Shown here: piece by piece, positions 1 to 12,949 of the stretch
Numbering within the stretch: position 1 is the stretch's first letter
Layout: the number at the start of each line of letters is the position of its first letter
DNA from: Hetaerina americana
Taxonomy: Eukaryota > Arthropoda > Insecta > Odonata > Calopterygidae
NCBI GenBank assembly: GCA_022747635.1
Contig: JAKTNV010000003.1
Span: 45,044,475 to 45,108,474, forward strand
Length of the DNA stretch: 64,000 nucleotides
Direction of reading: 5' to 3'
Made by a program: the position numbers and the translations under genes
Notes under the pieces: model-generated
Told to the model about the DNA's origin: nothing
Database searches by the model: none
The model's input: the letters and a program-made list of their open reading frames with translations, nothing else

Positions 1-2110
1 TCACTAATCTATAAACAAAACGCAATTTATATATAGCTTCCTCACACATATCACAGAAACCACACGTCAAATCTATATGTCACACGAAGTAAAACATGAT
101 GAGTAAAAATCCTTGAGAGAATACTGCACACGATTAAAGTTCCCGAATGTGCCAGCGAAAGTGACTGAAATGAACTAATCGAGGAGTAACGTTCCCGGCT
201 TTTATAATGTAGATCGAGGCCTTCATGGGCTCTTTTTATGGGCTGTCCTTCGCGCTCCAACCACGATCACTTCAGGAAACACCTAAGGTGGAGACAAATA
301 TCCCTATCGATCGCTTTCCAGGCAGGGGGTGTCGATCACAATTCAATCGTGATGAGATGGCTCTTCGTTACTTGTTCTGCGATACACATGAAAATCATAC
401 CTTCGCCAAATTAGAATATATTTCCAAGTATAGTATAGCATGTTCTAATTTTGACGTTAATTCGCCAATATTTGAATGGAGAGACAGCAAATAAATAATA
501 TTAAAATAGTTCACCATAGAAAATATCTCTATAGAACTAAAATCTTTGGCAATATTTTCAACCGTAAGTTAACTTCGAGGTCTCGCTCAATTAACAAATG
601 TCCTGCTTCAAGTGGTTAGCTGTCAAATACTGAGAAGACACAACGAGCGATCATGATTTCTTTTTCAAAGTTTAGCATAATGTAGTCTATATATGATCCA
701 CGAGATGTGAAGGAGATCCCCTTCACATCTTGGGGAGGGCTAAAGGATATAATAATAAATGGCTTTAATTCGCGGTTTTGAAAATGTAACTATTTCGCCA
801 TCTCTTTTTTAACTACATATAAATCGATAAAATTGATTATATTACGTTAAACTGAATTCTCCAGCTTACAAAGGATTTATGACTGTGTGAAATATTTTTC
901 TGCGAAATTTCAATTATTTCATTAATAAATAATGAGCATGATATTGAATTTCATAGCAAAATTTGCCATTTAACTATATTGATTTATCTGGGTGTCCTTG
1001 GGGAAAATACGTCACTTGGACGGTTATACCTATTTGAAAATTTAGCTGGCATAAAGAAATTATTTGAATCGAGATTATTCCACATATCTACACCATTCGA
1101 CCCAAAGGTCAGTTTAAGAGGTGGAGAGAGTGAGATAAGTTCCTTTCTTTCTGCCGACTTCGGCATCTCTAGTAATATGAAAATGACACCACATTGGCTA
1201 ACGTGATGGCATCAGGATATATCACCCAGATTCCAAACCTAGATCTTAAATCTTTCATCGAACACTCTAGCCACTACTCTGCCACACTGTCATCCTCTAT
1301 GATTTACGACGGACTTTCTCCGATTCAGCCATTGTGGGTCCAAAACTCTGGCCGGATGAGCGAATATCCGGTTGATACGAAAACGCATTCAAAACATGAT
1401 TTCAAGGTTAAAGAACTTGAGTAAAAATATTTACTACAGGTGAGAACATTTTTAAATGATAAAAAAGGAACATTACGAAAAAGACACATTTCAATGTAAT
1501 ATACGAAAACTCATTTCCTGTCAAATTTTTGGGTTAATTTGAAAGTCTAGGTTCCTCCGTCCACATAATTAGCGAATTTCATTTTATATTAATGCTTAAA
1601 GCCTTCGAGGAGTAGTTAAACCCATAGTTTATGCTTGCCTGAAAAAAATTGCTTTCACTAGGAAACGTGCTTTACGCCTTTTTCGCCACTTCATTTCCCA
1701 AAGTATTTTTTTTCGAAGAGCCCATGAACCATAAGTAGGTAAAATATACTAATTACATACGAATATTTTTTTACTGATCCTCTCTAGAAATCCGAGATCG
1801 AACGAGCGGGCGTGTAAGGAATTTTGAAAGGCATACTTTTAATTCCGAAGAAAGTATGTGAAAGAACTGAATTTCAATAATAATTTTCGCCAAATATCTT
1901 TTCGTTAAAGACACTAAATGGCATCTCAGATGGAGGGTTGTAATTCCAAACCATTCATAGGCTATATTCAACAAATTCAGGCGAGATATAGTGGAAGTGT
2001 TATTATGAGAAAGACAAACTTTGCAACTCTACACAGGTTTAATATCTGTGGATCAGATTTAATACAGTAAATCTGTGGAAAAGGACAAATTTTGTTTTTC
2101 TCATCATTCA
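1..2110. other. AT-rich DNA, no gene recognised
   Basis: Only short frames with no recognisable domain are present. No inverted or tandem repeat of note was seen. Read as intergenic or intronic sequence. Confidence 0.5.
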
Positions 2111-2143
2111 TAGGCTTTTGGACGCCAGGCAATATGCTCCAGT

Positions 2144-2154
2144 GGCAGCCAATC
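2144..2154 (+). promoter_or_regulatory. CCAAT-box-like motif
   Basis: GGCAGCCAATC matches an extended CCAAT box (NF-Y type). The same 11-mer recurs at 9856-9866, also shortly upstream of a GC-rich patch. Function is inferred. Confidence 0.25.
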
Positions 2155-2279
2155 GCATACTATCCGGAAGCAGAGAGATACCTCAAATGATTCGTTCCGA
2201 TCTACAGTATTCAAATTCCTCTAAAGGGTTTCGTTTCCCAGTTCAACGATTTCGGATGATTCTTCACATGTTGGTTCAA

Positions 2280-2780
2280 ACGATGCCCATTTCTAGTCAA
2301 AATGGGAAAGCGACTTCGGTCCATTGTCCTTTTCGTCGTTGCGTAACGTTACGTCCGCCAAGAAGAGTTTCTCTTGGTTTTCTATGCTCCCGAGTTCTGG
2401 CTAGTGAGACACGGACCCCAGGCACGAAAGCCCTGTCACTTCGTCCTCCAGTGACTCCCTCTCCAACAACAAACCCGAGCACGCTGAAAACATTCACCCT
2501 TTCTCCCGCGTGCTGGAGGGGGTGAAGGACGAAGGGGTGATGTGGGAGCAAAAGACAGAGAGGGGAAAAACGGAAACACGGGGTGGGGCGTGCGTTGGCC
2601 GCTCGAGTGACATCACCGCTGCCATCATCCGCGCCCAGTCTCGGGAAAACATCGCAGGAGGATTGTCGGGACAACCGGGGTTTGCGACTGAGTTCCACGC
2701 TCTAGCGCCTCCTCCTACATCCTCCCTCCATCTCGACTTCACCACTGAGTTCGGCGGAAATGTCTGGGTGGGTGGGAACG
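2280..2780. promoter_or_regulatory. GC/CpG-rich patch, possible regulatory element
   Basis: A sharp rise in GC and CpG content over the AT-rich background, with a G/A-rich + strand (around 2510-2590). Overlapping frames run through it on both strands, as expected when stop codons are rare, and none shows a domain. A CCAAT-box-like motif GGCAGCCAATC lies about 140 bp upstream at 2144-2154. Promoter, enhancer or an unrecognised non-coding exon are all possible; the sequence does not decide. Confidence 0.25.
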
Positions 2781-2889
2781 TTTTATGCGTCGTCGTCTAT
2801 TTTACTTTCAGGCAATTTCACACATCGAAAAACCCCTGCTGGTTACGCCTTGCCGATCTCGTAGCCTGTGATCGCCTATCTCTATGAAA

Positions 2890-3955
2890 AGAAAACCAGA
2901 TGGAAATCGTCTTGATAAACTTGATGTTTGCCTTGCTTAAATTTAATTCCATCGTTCGATTCCGGAAAGAAACATTCATCGCTCCAATATGCCCGAAGGC
3001 ACGATATTGTGAAAGGTGATAATGATTGATAAAATATCAAATACGTTTTTGAGTCAAATTAATTCCATTTAAAGCAGAAAAAAATCCCTAGTTGTCGTAT
3101 TTTAGCTCGTGTCATATGATATTAACTTTACAGTATGAATATAAGGCATCAGTTAGAAGTGCCAAGTTGTTGCAGAAAATAATTACTGGACATTTAAATA
3201 AAATATGTAAAAATATATCACATAATTGAAGGGTTATGAAATTCTCTTTCACATAGCGATTTTTACGATATACTCATATCGTAATTTAAATTCAATTCAA
3301 CGCGTAAAATTAGCATAAATAAATCCTGCACTGAAATAAACAATTCGATTCTACAGTTACTGTTTATCTCATCCTTGTTCTTTCGCCGTTGATCTCCCCC
3401 ATGCATGTGGCCGTATCGAAGGTGGAAATATAAATCGAGCCTTCCTGCCCTCCCTCTCTCCTTCCCTCTCTTTCCACCTTTTCTCCCGCAGTCATTCGAC
3501 AGTAAAGGGCCGCCAAAGGCGCAGGGTGGATGGGGGAGGATGAAATTTTCTCTCCCGCGGGTCGGTGAAAATGTAGGGCGACTCCAGGCCTGATTGGGTG
3601 AAAAGTGGGTTACGGTTAGAGAAGGGCTGAAATCACACAGGGACAGGGGTGGGGAGGAATGGAGAAGGAGGGAAAGGTGTGTGTTGGTGTGTGATAGAGA
3701 GAGGAGGAAAAATATATGCTTTGTAATGTGGTGAGAGGGCTGCAACATTTTAAGCCCGTTTGGAGGCCATTGATCAGAATCTTTTTTTTTCCTTATGGAC
3801 GAGAGGAAATAAATTCGATTGCGCCCCGAGGGGTGAACGTTTCCTTGTGTTCCCTCCGACCGAGGATCTTGAATCCCGCTGCGGAATTACGCGCGGATTT
3901 CCCGGAGATATTTTTGTGTTTCGGTGTCTGCTGCTATCTGATCGAAGCCGTTATA
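2890..3955. other. AT-rich DNA with an embedded CT/GA-rich patch
   Basis: 2890-3380 is AT-rich. About 3400-3700 is strongly strand-skewed: pyrimidine runs near 3440-3490 and purine runs near 3640-3710. A 161-residue minus-strand frame crosses it but is low-complexity (Ser/His/Leu-rich) and is not called a gene. Confidence 0.4.
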
Positions 3956-3956
3956 T

Positions 3957-4170
3957 GCTACACAAAGGTATCCATGGGATGCGGAACTGTATAGTTTAGA
4001 AACATGGGTATTTGGAGGAGCACATCATGGAAGACTTGGAGGTATCTGAATCATGGTGCTGGAGACGACTGCTGAAACTCAAACTGAAGGACAAAGCGAG
4101 AAACGAGGTTGATAGGCGGGAGAAAGTACTCCGGCACACCATACGGAAAATAATGAGCTGGGAGTTTATA
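3957..4170 (+). mobile_element. Relic of a LINE reverse transcriptase C-terminal region (RTE/CFDP2-like)
   Basis: Conceptual translation gives two pieces of the conserved region that follows the RT catalytic core in RTE-type LINEs. One is an ETW-like segment near 4000 (reads LETWVF). The other, in a second frame, reads ESWCWRRLLKLKLKDKARNE at about 4047-4106, resembling the family pattern FEMWCWRRMLKI..DKVRNEEVL. A frameshift separates them and the rest of the element is gone. No ends, tail or TSD are visible. It is a dead fragment. The family label rests on this short motif alone. Confidence 0.5.
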
Positions 4171-4179
4171 CAGTAATTG

Positions 4180-7100
4180 TCTCACGGAACATATTTTTTT
4201 CGGCCTGTAGTTATCGAATGCGCGTTCCTTGACACAAGATCGATACATCACTCAATTCTATTGACATTCAGTCAGGTGTTTCACTGAAAGCGGTCTTCTA
4301 TTTTGTTACTTTAGTGCAGCGTTGTCTTTCCTCTCTGTGATATTACACGTTTCGTTTATGCATTCCATTATTATTTTAAGACTTTCTCTCAACAATATAG
4401 TGAAGCAATCCAGTCTAATAACTGGTTAAATTTTGGGATTACATATTATCCAAAGTTAACAGTTCACTTTCCCATTCCAGGGAGCCCTGACAAAAGCCCT
4501 TCTTACCATCAATTCAAGCAATTGTAACATCGTGATTTTATGTGAAAGCCTAAATCATTAATAGAAATATTAAGAATACAGAGTGATAATCTATAGTTCA
4601 TTGCAAATCTCGAGAAAATTATACAGCATAAGCAATCGAATAGCTTACTAATAATATTCTGCCAGGTACCGCTTTAAGCGTTAATCCATTTACTGAGAAT
4701 ATTTTCTTTACAAGTAATTGATCAGAGTTTACTCTTGCTTTTAAATGGCTATCAGAAACTCGTCTGTCAGACAAAAATATTTTTTTAAGTAAAAAAATAA
4801 ATACGGGCCAAAGACAAAGTCACACTTTTAGCGGTGCCAACACAATTCAAATTTTCAGCTTATACTATTTTATTGGAACGATTAATTTCGGTATGTTGCA
4901 TCATTTTCAAGTTTCTGCTCAGTTTCGTAGTTCATAGGAATTATTAGTCGAAATAAAATATCATTGGAAATTTTCAAACGTGTTTTCATCGCCATGGAGC
5001 TAGCGATTCCTACACATCAAATCTTCTGTCGTATCATGGCTCAAATTTGTTTACTCAAAAGATACACATTACACCCTAGAACTGGCTAAAAATTAATCTA
5101 TGTCAGTTATCTACATAATAATGTCTTTAAAAAACAATAAAACCGCATTTTCCCATTAACGGATCAAACCAATAGAGTGGCATATCTGTAAAATATAATT
5201 CTGAGACATCGTTAATACAGGACTTGTCAGTGCAACTACATTATTAGCATTAAAGCAATACATCTACGTTAATTTCTACGTGCTCCTAAATCCACATTTA
5301 GACAAAATAAATCATAAAAGTAATGCGCTCACTGGAACTGTGAAATTTATCACAAAAACATGGGTAAAAATCCCAATTTCCCTTATGTTCTCGAGTGTCT
5401 ATTTTTCAAAGGGTGGGAAAATGAAGCGATTATTAAATGGCAGCCCGCGAAAGAATTTAGCACGAGCCGTTGATGCCGGTCCTCTGGGCGTTTCCAGGCT
5501 GTCTCCAACACAGAAGGAAAATAAAATCGAGTGCTTTACCCCTTCCCATCTCTCTCTCTTCACGTGTTGGGTAACCGCCCTCTGCTTGGAAAGGGCGACG
5601 GAGTTTTGAAAATTAATGCTTCATCTCAGCAATAAAAAATAAAGCTGTTTTGTCTCCCGTAATTTTTCCATTTACATTAAGACAATTGATGATTTCCATC
5701 AGAATTCGTGCCCAAACTTTTAAAGTGAAATTGCCGATAGTATTTATTGCCCGAAGGTAGAATCAAGACCTGATGATACACATCGTTTGATTGTGTTTGG
5801 GTAATTAGCCGCTGTTTCTCAATACCTCATGTTATAAACGTCGCAAGTTCCTTGTATTTATATATTATTAATTTTCCACTCAGAGAAGTCGTGAATTTGG
5901 TGGTTTTTTCTTTACCTCCAGGAGAGAATCACGGAACAAATTCTCAATCCCCGGCACCAGTTTAATTTGTACTTCCTCCTTTCACGTCGCGAGCCAATGG
6001 ATGAATCCAAAATTCTTCTACGCCTCAATTCCACGAAAAATTCTCGCAATAATTCATGTTCCTCTATCTCCAGGATTTTTTTTTGAACGTCCTTACGGAA
6101 TAAATTAAGGTTGAGTCAGGTCCAGGTAAAGCTTATCGCCGAAGTTTTTCGTGGAAAGTTTATTGACAACCATTAACCTCAATAGGACCACGCTCGCTTT
6201 CCGTCCAAGATATTCCGGCTCCACTCTTACTCTGCACACGAATCCAAGTAGAGATTCGTCCCTACAAGCTCCACGCGACTACGAATTCACCCGCCGCCGT
6301 CTTTTCGATCGCCCAGTGTCTGTCTGCTCCGTGGCAGGGAACTGTCTGGCAATTTCGAGAACATAATGAGCCCACATAGCAACTTGATAGTGATCAGCAT
6401 TCCGACGAAGTCTCCTTTACCGGCGTCGCTTGCGAAAGATGTTACGTTGCCCGCGCTTTGCAAGATGGAACATGTGAAGAGACGAATGTGCGGGGAAGCA
6501 AGCGAGGCGAGAGAACAAGACACAAATCTTTTTCAGTCGAAGCCAATGCAATATTACTACTGAAGGGAGTAATTTAGCCGTGGAAGCAAAGTGAAGACAA
6601 TCTCTGACGTTACTTCCCTTGTCAATAATTTTACAAAAACAATTATACCCTATTCGCAGGCGTTTCACCAAAATATGGATACCGTGGGAGAGATATTTTG
6701 TGTGAGATAATTTGTTCAATGCAAAATGCTATAATTTTTATAAATTATAAAAAAATAACTTAAGCTGAACACTTTCAATCGGCCATAAGTTATTTTATTC
6801 GGTAATATTCGATTTAGCAAGTAAAATAAATTGAGGTCGGTATGCTGAAACTGTGAGATTTTAAAACCTCTTTCGGATTTGAGGAAATCTACTGTTTCGG
6901 GAACTGACAATGGCCAAACGTTTCATTATCTTAACTCATGTCATCGGAATCTATAGGGTATTTTTTATGCTAAAATCTACCTTTAGAGCGCACCATATGC
7001 CAAAATATTACTACAAATTAACAGAAACACATTGCATGGTAGAGTGTTCTAGAATTTAATACATTTAATTCTACCGTCGTGAGATTTGTAGATTTTGGAT

Positions 7101-9745
7101 GAGTTTACTCAGCGAATTTAAGAAACATGACGCTGATGCTTTTTCGGCAACGTTACTGGTCACCTGTACGGTTCTTTGCGTGTGATGTCTTAATATTTCC
7201 AGATTGTTATTAATGCCATGAATGCATCATAAATGTTCTCTCTCAATTGAGTGCGGTTTGTTTTTCCAAATACGCTTTTCCGTGTGTCTGAGAATCCGTA
7301 ACCTCTTAAGCGTGCCTGTTATCTTTATGACCTCCGCAAGGACGAAATGATTCTCTTTAACATATTGCGAGTACTCTTGGACTTTCATGGGTTGTCTTTA
7401 AGTCCTAATAATTCATTCTTTACTTTGGCTCTAGGATGGAAAAGGGAAGTTTGAATATGGGAAAACAACTGAAATATCGGAAGATCAATGTGGAATCCTT
7501 TGAAGGAAGTTAATCTCGCGATTTCCATGGGTCCAACTTTCACTTTTTGAAGCTAACTAAATATTTTCTTATAAATATTTAATATCTCCATATTGTATGG
7601 TATCATAAAGCATTAGAAAGTAAAAGAAAAAGCAATCAATAAAGTTTCATCGTGACAAGCCAATGCTTTGCAATTCAATCATAAACGCAAGCTAATAAAT
7701 TCAAAGTTACAATTTTTCATTGATTAAATTTTATAGCATGTATTATACTATCGCCAAAAAATAATTAATGTACGTCATACGACGGCGTGGAAAGGGTTCA
7801 CCCGATGCCCTCCTCCCCTCCACTCAAAACTATTCTTAGAAAGGAGATACTTTCTTCCCCCAGACGAATATTCGTTTAACTTTTCCACTTGATAGGCACA
7901 CGTAAATCACACTGAATGATACATATATGCGAGTACTTTAGAAAAATGTTTTAGGAAGCACTTCGACAGCACCTCAAGGTGAAATGTAATCAATGCTAGT
8001 CTATCGCTTCAAAGACAATGCACCCTTCATTCTCCTCTCTTTGGTTACATATGATTCAGCGACGACGAAATTTTTGTTGAAATTGTGAAAACCCAACTCA
8101 TTCGAACAGATTGAATAGATGAATCAAGGTTACGAAGAAAATGGTTATGGATAAAGCCCACAGCTACTAACTTAAAACCCCTAATCGGCAGGAGACAGTC
8201 TTCAGAAAAGGGACCGCCACCCGAGAAAATGTCTGCCTACGCCACTAAGTGGTAACCATCTCGTAGGAAACATTCTCTTTTTAGAAGAGATCTCCTTATT
8301 ACCGTTCTACCTTCGCAACTCTTGCCACGACCTGCTCTAACGTACGGTTTTTTTTAGAAAAGTAGATGTTTGAAAACAAACTTTAGGGACATTTTTGAGT
8401 CAATGGTAACTGACTGAGTTTCTTTAAAATTTTCTTGTCTCCAAAACCCATTTTTCTTTCGTGAAAGAGGTTCTGGAACAAGAAACAAGATCACTACGCC
8501 AGCAAACAGAGAAAACCCTTCATTGTCTAAGTCGACTGAAATTGCTGACCTCATTCTTCCATTCAATGCACATCACTTTTCGGCCGTACTTATTCGCAGT
8601 CAGAGGCTGTGAGTGACTCTGAGAATTATCACCTGAGTGCTTGCCTAAATTAGAGAGTGGCCTTCCGGCAACCTAAAGGCTTGAAATGAGGAATGATGAA
8701 GAGACAGAATATGCGGCTTCTGTTATTTTTTCAATGGTACTAATTTCAATATACTCTCCTGAGAGTTAGTCGCCATAAAGCAATATTGTCACCCATATGT
8801 CATTCGAATTTCATGCAAAATTCAACCGTATCACGGATGAATGAAATATTCTTGATTGAAATCAAAATGTCAATACCTTTAATACTGAAGCCAGCAAATG
8901 CTTTAGCTTTTAAATGAGATGCTCCGGCTAGAGTATCTCTTCAATACTACACCCAAAACTCAGTTTAAATAAAAAATTACATGGTACAACTCAAAAATCG
9001 TAAATGAGGTTCAAACACTCAACCTCCGAGTTATGTGCGTTTTACGCGCCAATTCATCCGGGAATATTTCATTTTTTTTGTATTATCGAGACAATGGAGT
9101 CCATAATGCATTTGCAAAAGAAAGTATAATTTCATAAATAGCGATAGAATGGGATACAAAGACGAAACTTTAAATACAACTGGCAAGATATTTTTTTTAA
9201 GACCGGGTATTTATTTTTAACTAATTTTTATTTTAGGTCAAATATACAATCTCAAATCTTAGTGTGTGAATCGCATTTATTATTAACTACTGACTAGCAG
9301 AAGTAATAGTGATCATATTTTATTCAATTTTCCATTGCTGCTGCAGTGGAAGTCATTATAAGCTATGAATCTCATGAAGTCCCTTGTATTGAAAACCTAA
9401 TAGCACTTCCCCACCATCATACTTATTTACCAAGCTACCATATAATAACCAAGCATATAGCCAATAACGAAGTTATGATTCGTAAGAAGAAATCAATATT
9501 AAAAAATATTATGGAGTCTAAAATGCCTTAAAGCCCCCTTAAATAAATATTTTGTTGAAGCCTCTCGGGTAACTTAATAAATTGTCTAAATTATGTTAAA
9601 ATTTTCAATGTTATGAAAAATGTATTATCTACATCAGATAGCTTAAAGGAATTTTGTGCTAAAATATAGCGACTATTGAATGAAATTTTCCTAAGATTTC
9701 TAAGCCTTGGGTTTGCAAATTTTTGAATAAAAAATCCAATCGAAG
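4180..9745. other. AT-rich DNA, no gene recognised
   Basis: No coding region, RNA gene or transposon relic could be supported in this stretch. Short frames have no domain. A moderately GC-richer spot lies around 6180-6500. Confidence 0.45.
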
Positions 9746-9855
9746 GTGAATCATTTAAAAAACATTTTCCCCAAAAACTCCTTGCTCACAGCAGTATCGC
9801 TGCGACAAATCCCTTCCGGACCCCTCCTTAAATGGGAGCACGGACCTTTGCAAAT

Positions 9856-9866
9856 GGCAGCCAATC
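9856..9866 (+). promoter_or_regulatory. CCAAT-box-like motif, second copy
   Basis: GGCAGCCAATC, identical to 2144-2154. In both places it is followed within 1-6 bases by GCATACT and then TC. The locus precedes the GC-rich patch at 10.06-10.58 kb. Confidence 0.25.
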
Positions 9867-10059
9867 ACAAGCGCATACTTTCAACGTCCTGGCACAATCA
9901 TTGGTCAAATAGTAGGTACGTTTCCGGAAACGACGCTGATCGAACGATCTATTCTTCTTTCGGGCGCTCTCGCCACCAAAAGAAAAAGCAATCTTCGTCT
10001 ATAACAATTAACTCTCCAGCTTTGGTCCCGTGGGTGCCTCCAATGGATATCAGCGGTCC

Positions 10060-10580
10060 AATTCGCAAATCTTTCCCCCTCCCTTCCGTTACGAGGTAAA
10101 GGCGTGTCCGTCCGTCGGGGGTAGTGCAATTGAATCGAAGCACAAGGGCTTTAGGGGGGGGGGAAGGGGGAGCTACCTGAAGATCGACGAAGGCGACCAT
10201 GGGTTCAGTGCCGAAGAACCGACCTGTGCGACTCTGCTCTCGCCGCCGAACATGTGGAGAAGGGGTCGTGTGTCTGAGTGTGTATGAATTTCATTCCCTC
10301 CCTCTTTCACACCACATACACACACATACGAGGCACATGCACACACACTCTTTCTCCCTCTCGCGGTGAAGGACGTTTGGGGTGGGGAGGGAGTAGTATT
10401 CGTGCGTGATGGGATGGAAGAGGAAGAGAGATATTATCGCAGCGGTGGCGCTGGAATCCGGACAGAGTTTGCTCGAGGTGGGAGAAATGGGGAAGCGGAG
10501 GGAAGTAAAACGGTTTGGGGAATGCGGGCGAGTGAGCGGCAATTACTCGGGGAAACCGTAGGAGGGTGAGGTTGGATGGG
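10060..10580. promoter_or_regulatory. GC/CpG-rich patch, possible regulatory element
   Basis: CpG-containing, strongly G/A-skewed sequence. It includes a G10-AA-G5 run at 10154-10170 (possible G-quadruplex) and a CA-rich tract at about 10310-10350. No recognisable coding domain in any frame. Interpretation as a regulatory island is inference. Confidence 0.25.
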
Positions 10581-10599
10581 GTTAATCCTGGGCAATCAT

Positions 10600-12610
10600 C
10601 GAAGGCCCTGGTAAAATAAAACGAGTGTGAAAACTTAATGGCACCAATAAACAAAATGAATTTTTAAGATGGCGTAAATTTAAATCACCTTCTTGGAATG
10701 TGGAAGAGGATACTCAATCAATACAAGCAAACAAGCTGATAGTATTTAATCGCACCTAAAGTTGTTCTGTTGGGTGAGAGGTGCCCATGGTGTCAAAATC
10801 TTTTCCTTACGATGAGGGAACAATAAATAATTTCCCTCCGTTGGCAATTTAATTCTATAATGTTCTTTTATAGCAAACTCTTCGAAACATTGTGCCACCA
10901 AACCAGATAGGTGAATACCATTCGAGCAATAAATAACCTTCTAAGTAGGTCGAAATGAGATCTGACTTAGTCGTTGAGAAGAGAGAAATTTCGAAGGGCC
11001 TGATTGCATAGACACGCATACCTATCTGAAATCAGACGGAATGTCTCATGAATAATTTCTAGGGGTCGAGAGAGAGAGCATACACTTCTTTGTTAGAAAA
11101 AATTATGACACCTATTCTAGTCAAACTTAAAATATTTAGTAAAAACTGAGACATCATGAAAAACACCAGCCTTAAATGACTACCAATAGAGTTGATTGCA
11201 CTGCGCAATAACTTTGCAAGTTATCGAATAGTGTACGGTGTTATTAAAATACACCTATCTATTAGGGCTTCATAATATTTGAGCAGATCATTGCGGTCTC
11301 GTGTAGAAGGAAAGCCTTTATGAGCAATATTTCGAAAGACAAATTCGGAGGTTTTACATGCAATCAAATCCATATGGGTTCAACTCAATTTTCACTGACC
11401 GTAGGATGACCAAGAATTAAAAAAAAAACTAATGCCTACATTAGCAAATCTGCCCAGAGATACAACACCCCTCGAAGCATTTATACAGGAGAAGGTTCCA
11501 ATAGGGATGGCCGTAGAAAGCAGTTCAAAGAAAGTTTCAACCGCCAGAAGCGGAGTTGAAGGGAGGTGGGAGGGTGGGTTTAGAGGGGGTAGAAAGGACG
11601 GATGCGGGAGAGGAAGGAAGATTCCCCGAGTGGAAAGAATCGTGGCGCCCATCTGATCGCTCTTGCCCTGAGCGTCGTTAGTTACGTAATCTGACTCTTT
11701 CTCTGCGTTTCACTTCACTCTACAACCTCACGCAATTACGAAATGACGGTTGTGTGCTCGTGAAAACAGAGAAAGGGTAGAAATTTAACTAAGGGACCAA
11801 TCCTATAACCAGCGTTGAAGGAGATCTTTTAAAACAAAGTCTGGACCATTAAATGTAAAAATAGCTCGGGTGGTAGCACGTGGTCAGCATCAGAAATCAA
11901 CATATCATATGCATATTCCACAGTGAAATTTCTTCTTTGATAATTAAATATCACTCTTTGTGATTCTGTCAAAAACGGATAAAAAATCAAAAAAATAAAA
12001 GCGTTAAATAAAAATATTTTCATACTTCTTGTTGAACATGCTAGTAATAAACTTAGCTTCGAAAATTAAAATATAAAAAATAGTATACACGTTTGTTCGT
12101 AATACTTGCATGAGATGGCCCTTATGTTCACCGACTGGACTCAAAAATCTATAGAATTGAAAGGAAGAAGAAAGGTATTCAACCAAATGGGCGCGACAGC
12201 ATACAATAGTCCACTGTAATCAAAACTATAATATATAAACTAGAGAAGAATAATTTTAAACGTCTATAAAATAATAAGAAGTAAAATATAGCTTCATAGT
12301 TTATCCATATCAGATGTATTTTCCTTTACGAGCGAAGAGTGAGGACATGGAGATGGAGAAATAATAGGAGCTTTAAGTATTCCGAAATAAATTTCCACGT
12401 GCGCCCAATATTAATAACAAAAGTATTATAACCTCTGGAGGAAGAAGAAAGGGTTTCTCCATATATGAACATTTGGAAGGTTCCTCAGTTCACTCATCAC
12501 TGTTTTGCTCCATTTACAACTTGGCTCAATCTTTGAATATAAAAACCTAATTTTTCAAAAACTCAATTTATGACATTAGTAATATCTGCTCGAAAAACAT
12601 CACCAAAAAT
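10600..12610. other. AT-rich DNA with a small G-rich patch
   Basis: Mostly AT-rich with no gene recognised. About 11560-11640 is purine/G-rich. Confidence 0.4.
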
Positions 12611-12631
12611 TTAAGTGAATACAACGAGAGG

Positions 12632-12936
12632 AGGGATCGAGATGTTGCGGAGGCTAACGTATTGGCTTCTCACCCAGAGGGCGCGGGTTCAAATCCCGGC
12701 GGTGTTGTATATTTTTCAGAGGTATCTCGATCCCTACTTGAGGTGCTTTGTGGAGGGCACTTTGAGTGAGTACGCAGTCCGTCGGATGGGACGTAAAGCT
12801 GCGGAACCCTTGGCGCCTTTCGTAAAGAGTAGGCTAATGCCGACGCTAGGTTCCTCTCCACCCTTCATCCTTTCCTGTCTATCCCCTATGGCGCAAATGA
12901 CCTTAGCTGTCGGTCGCCTCCCCTAAATGCTACTAC
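12632..12936 (+). mobile_element. tRNA-derived SINE with target-site duplication
   Basis: The head carries a strong polymerase III B-box, GGTTCAAATCC at 12686-12696, inside a T-arm-like stem (CGGG/CCCG), preceded by A-box-like sequence near 12655. The body runs about 240 bp and ends in a short CTA-type tail (12929-12939). A direct repeat flanks it: TACAACGAGAGG (12620-12631) and TACAACGAGAAG (12937-12948), 11 of 12 identical, read as the TSD. The rest does not fold as a canonical tRNA. The acceptor stem is absent, so this is a SINE and not a tRNA gene. The tail suggests LINE-assisted insertion. The family name is unknown. Confidence 0.8.
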
Positions 12937-12949
12937 TACAACGAGAAGT

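Noticed and set aside
3263..3748. 161-codon minus-strand frame
   Set aside because: Low-complexity pyrimidine-rich translation (Ser/His/Leu/Pro); no domain.
9746..10099. 117-codon + strand frame
   Set aside because: Straddles the edge of a GC-rich patch and has no domain or splice context.
10154..10170. Long G-run as a functional G-quadruplex
   Set aside because: Structure is plausible, but G/C runs also occur at 15690 and 38075 as part of compositional patches, with nothing to link them to function.
12650..12720. Possible tRNA gene
   Set aside because: Good B-box and T-arm but no acceptor stem, and it is embedded in a TSD-flanked unit. Called as a SINE head.
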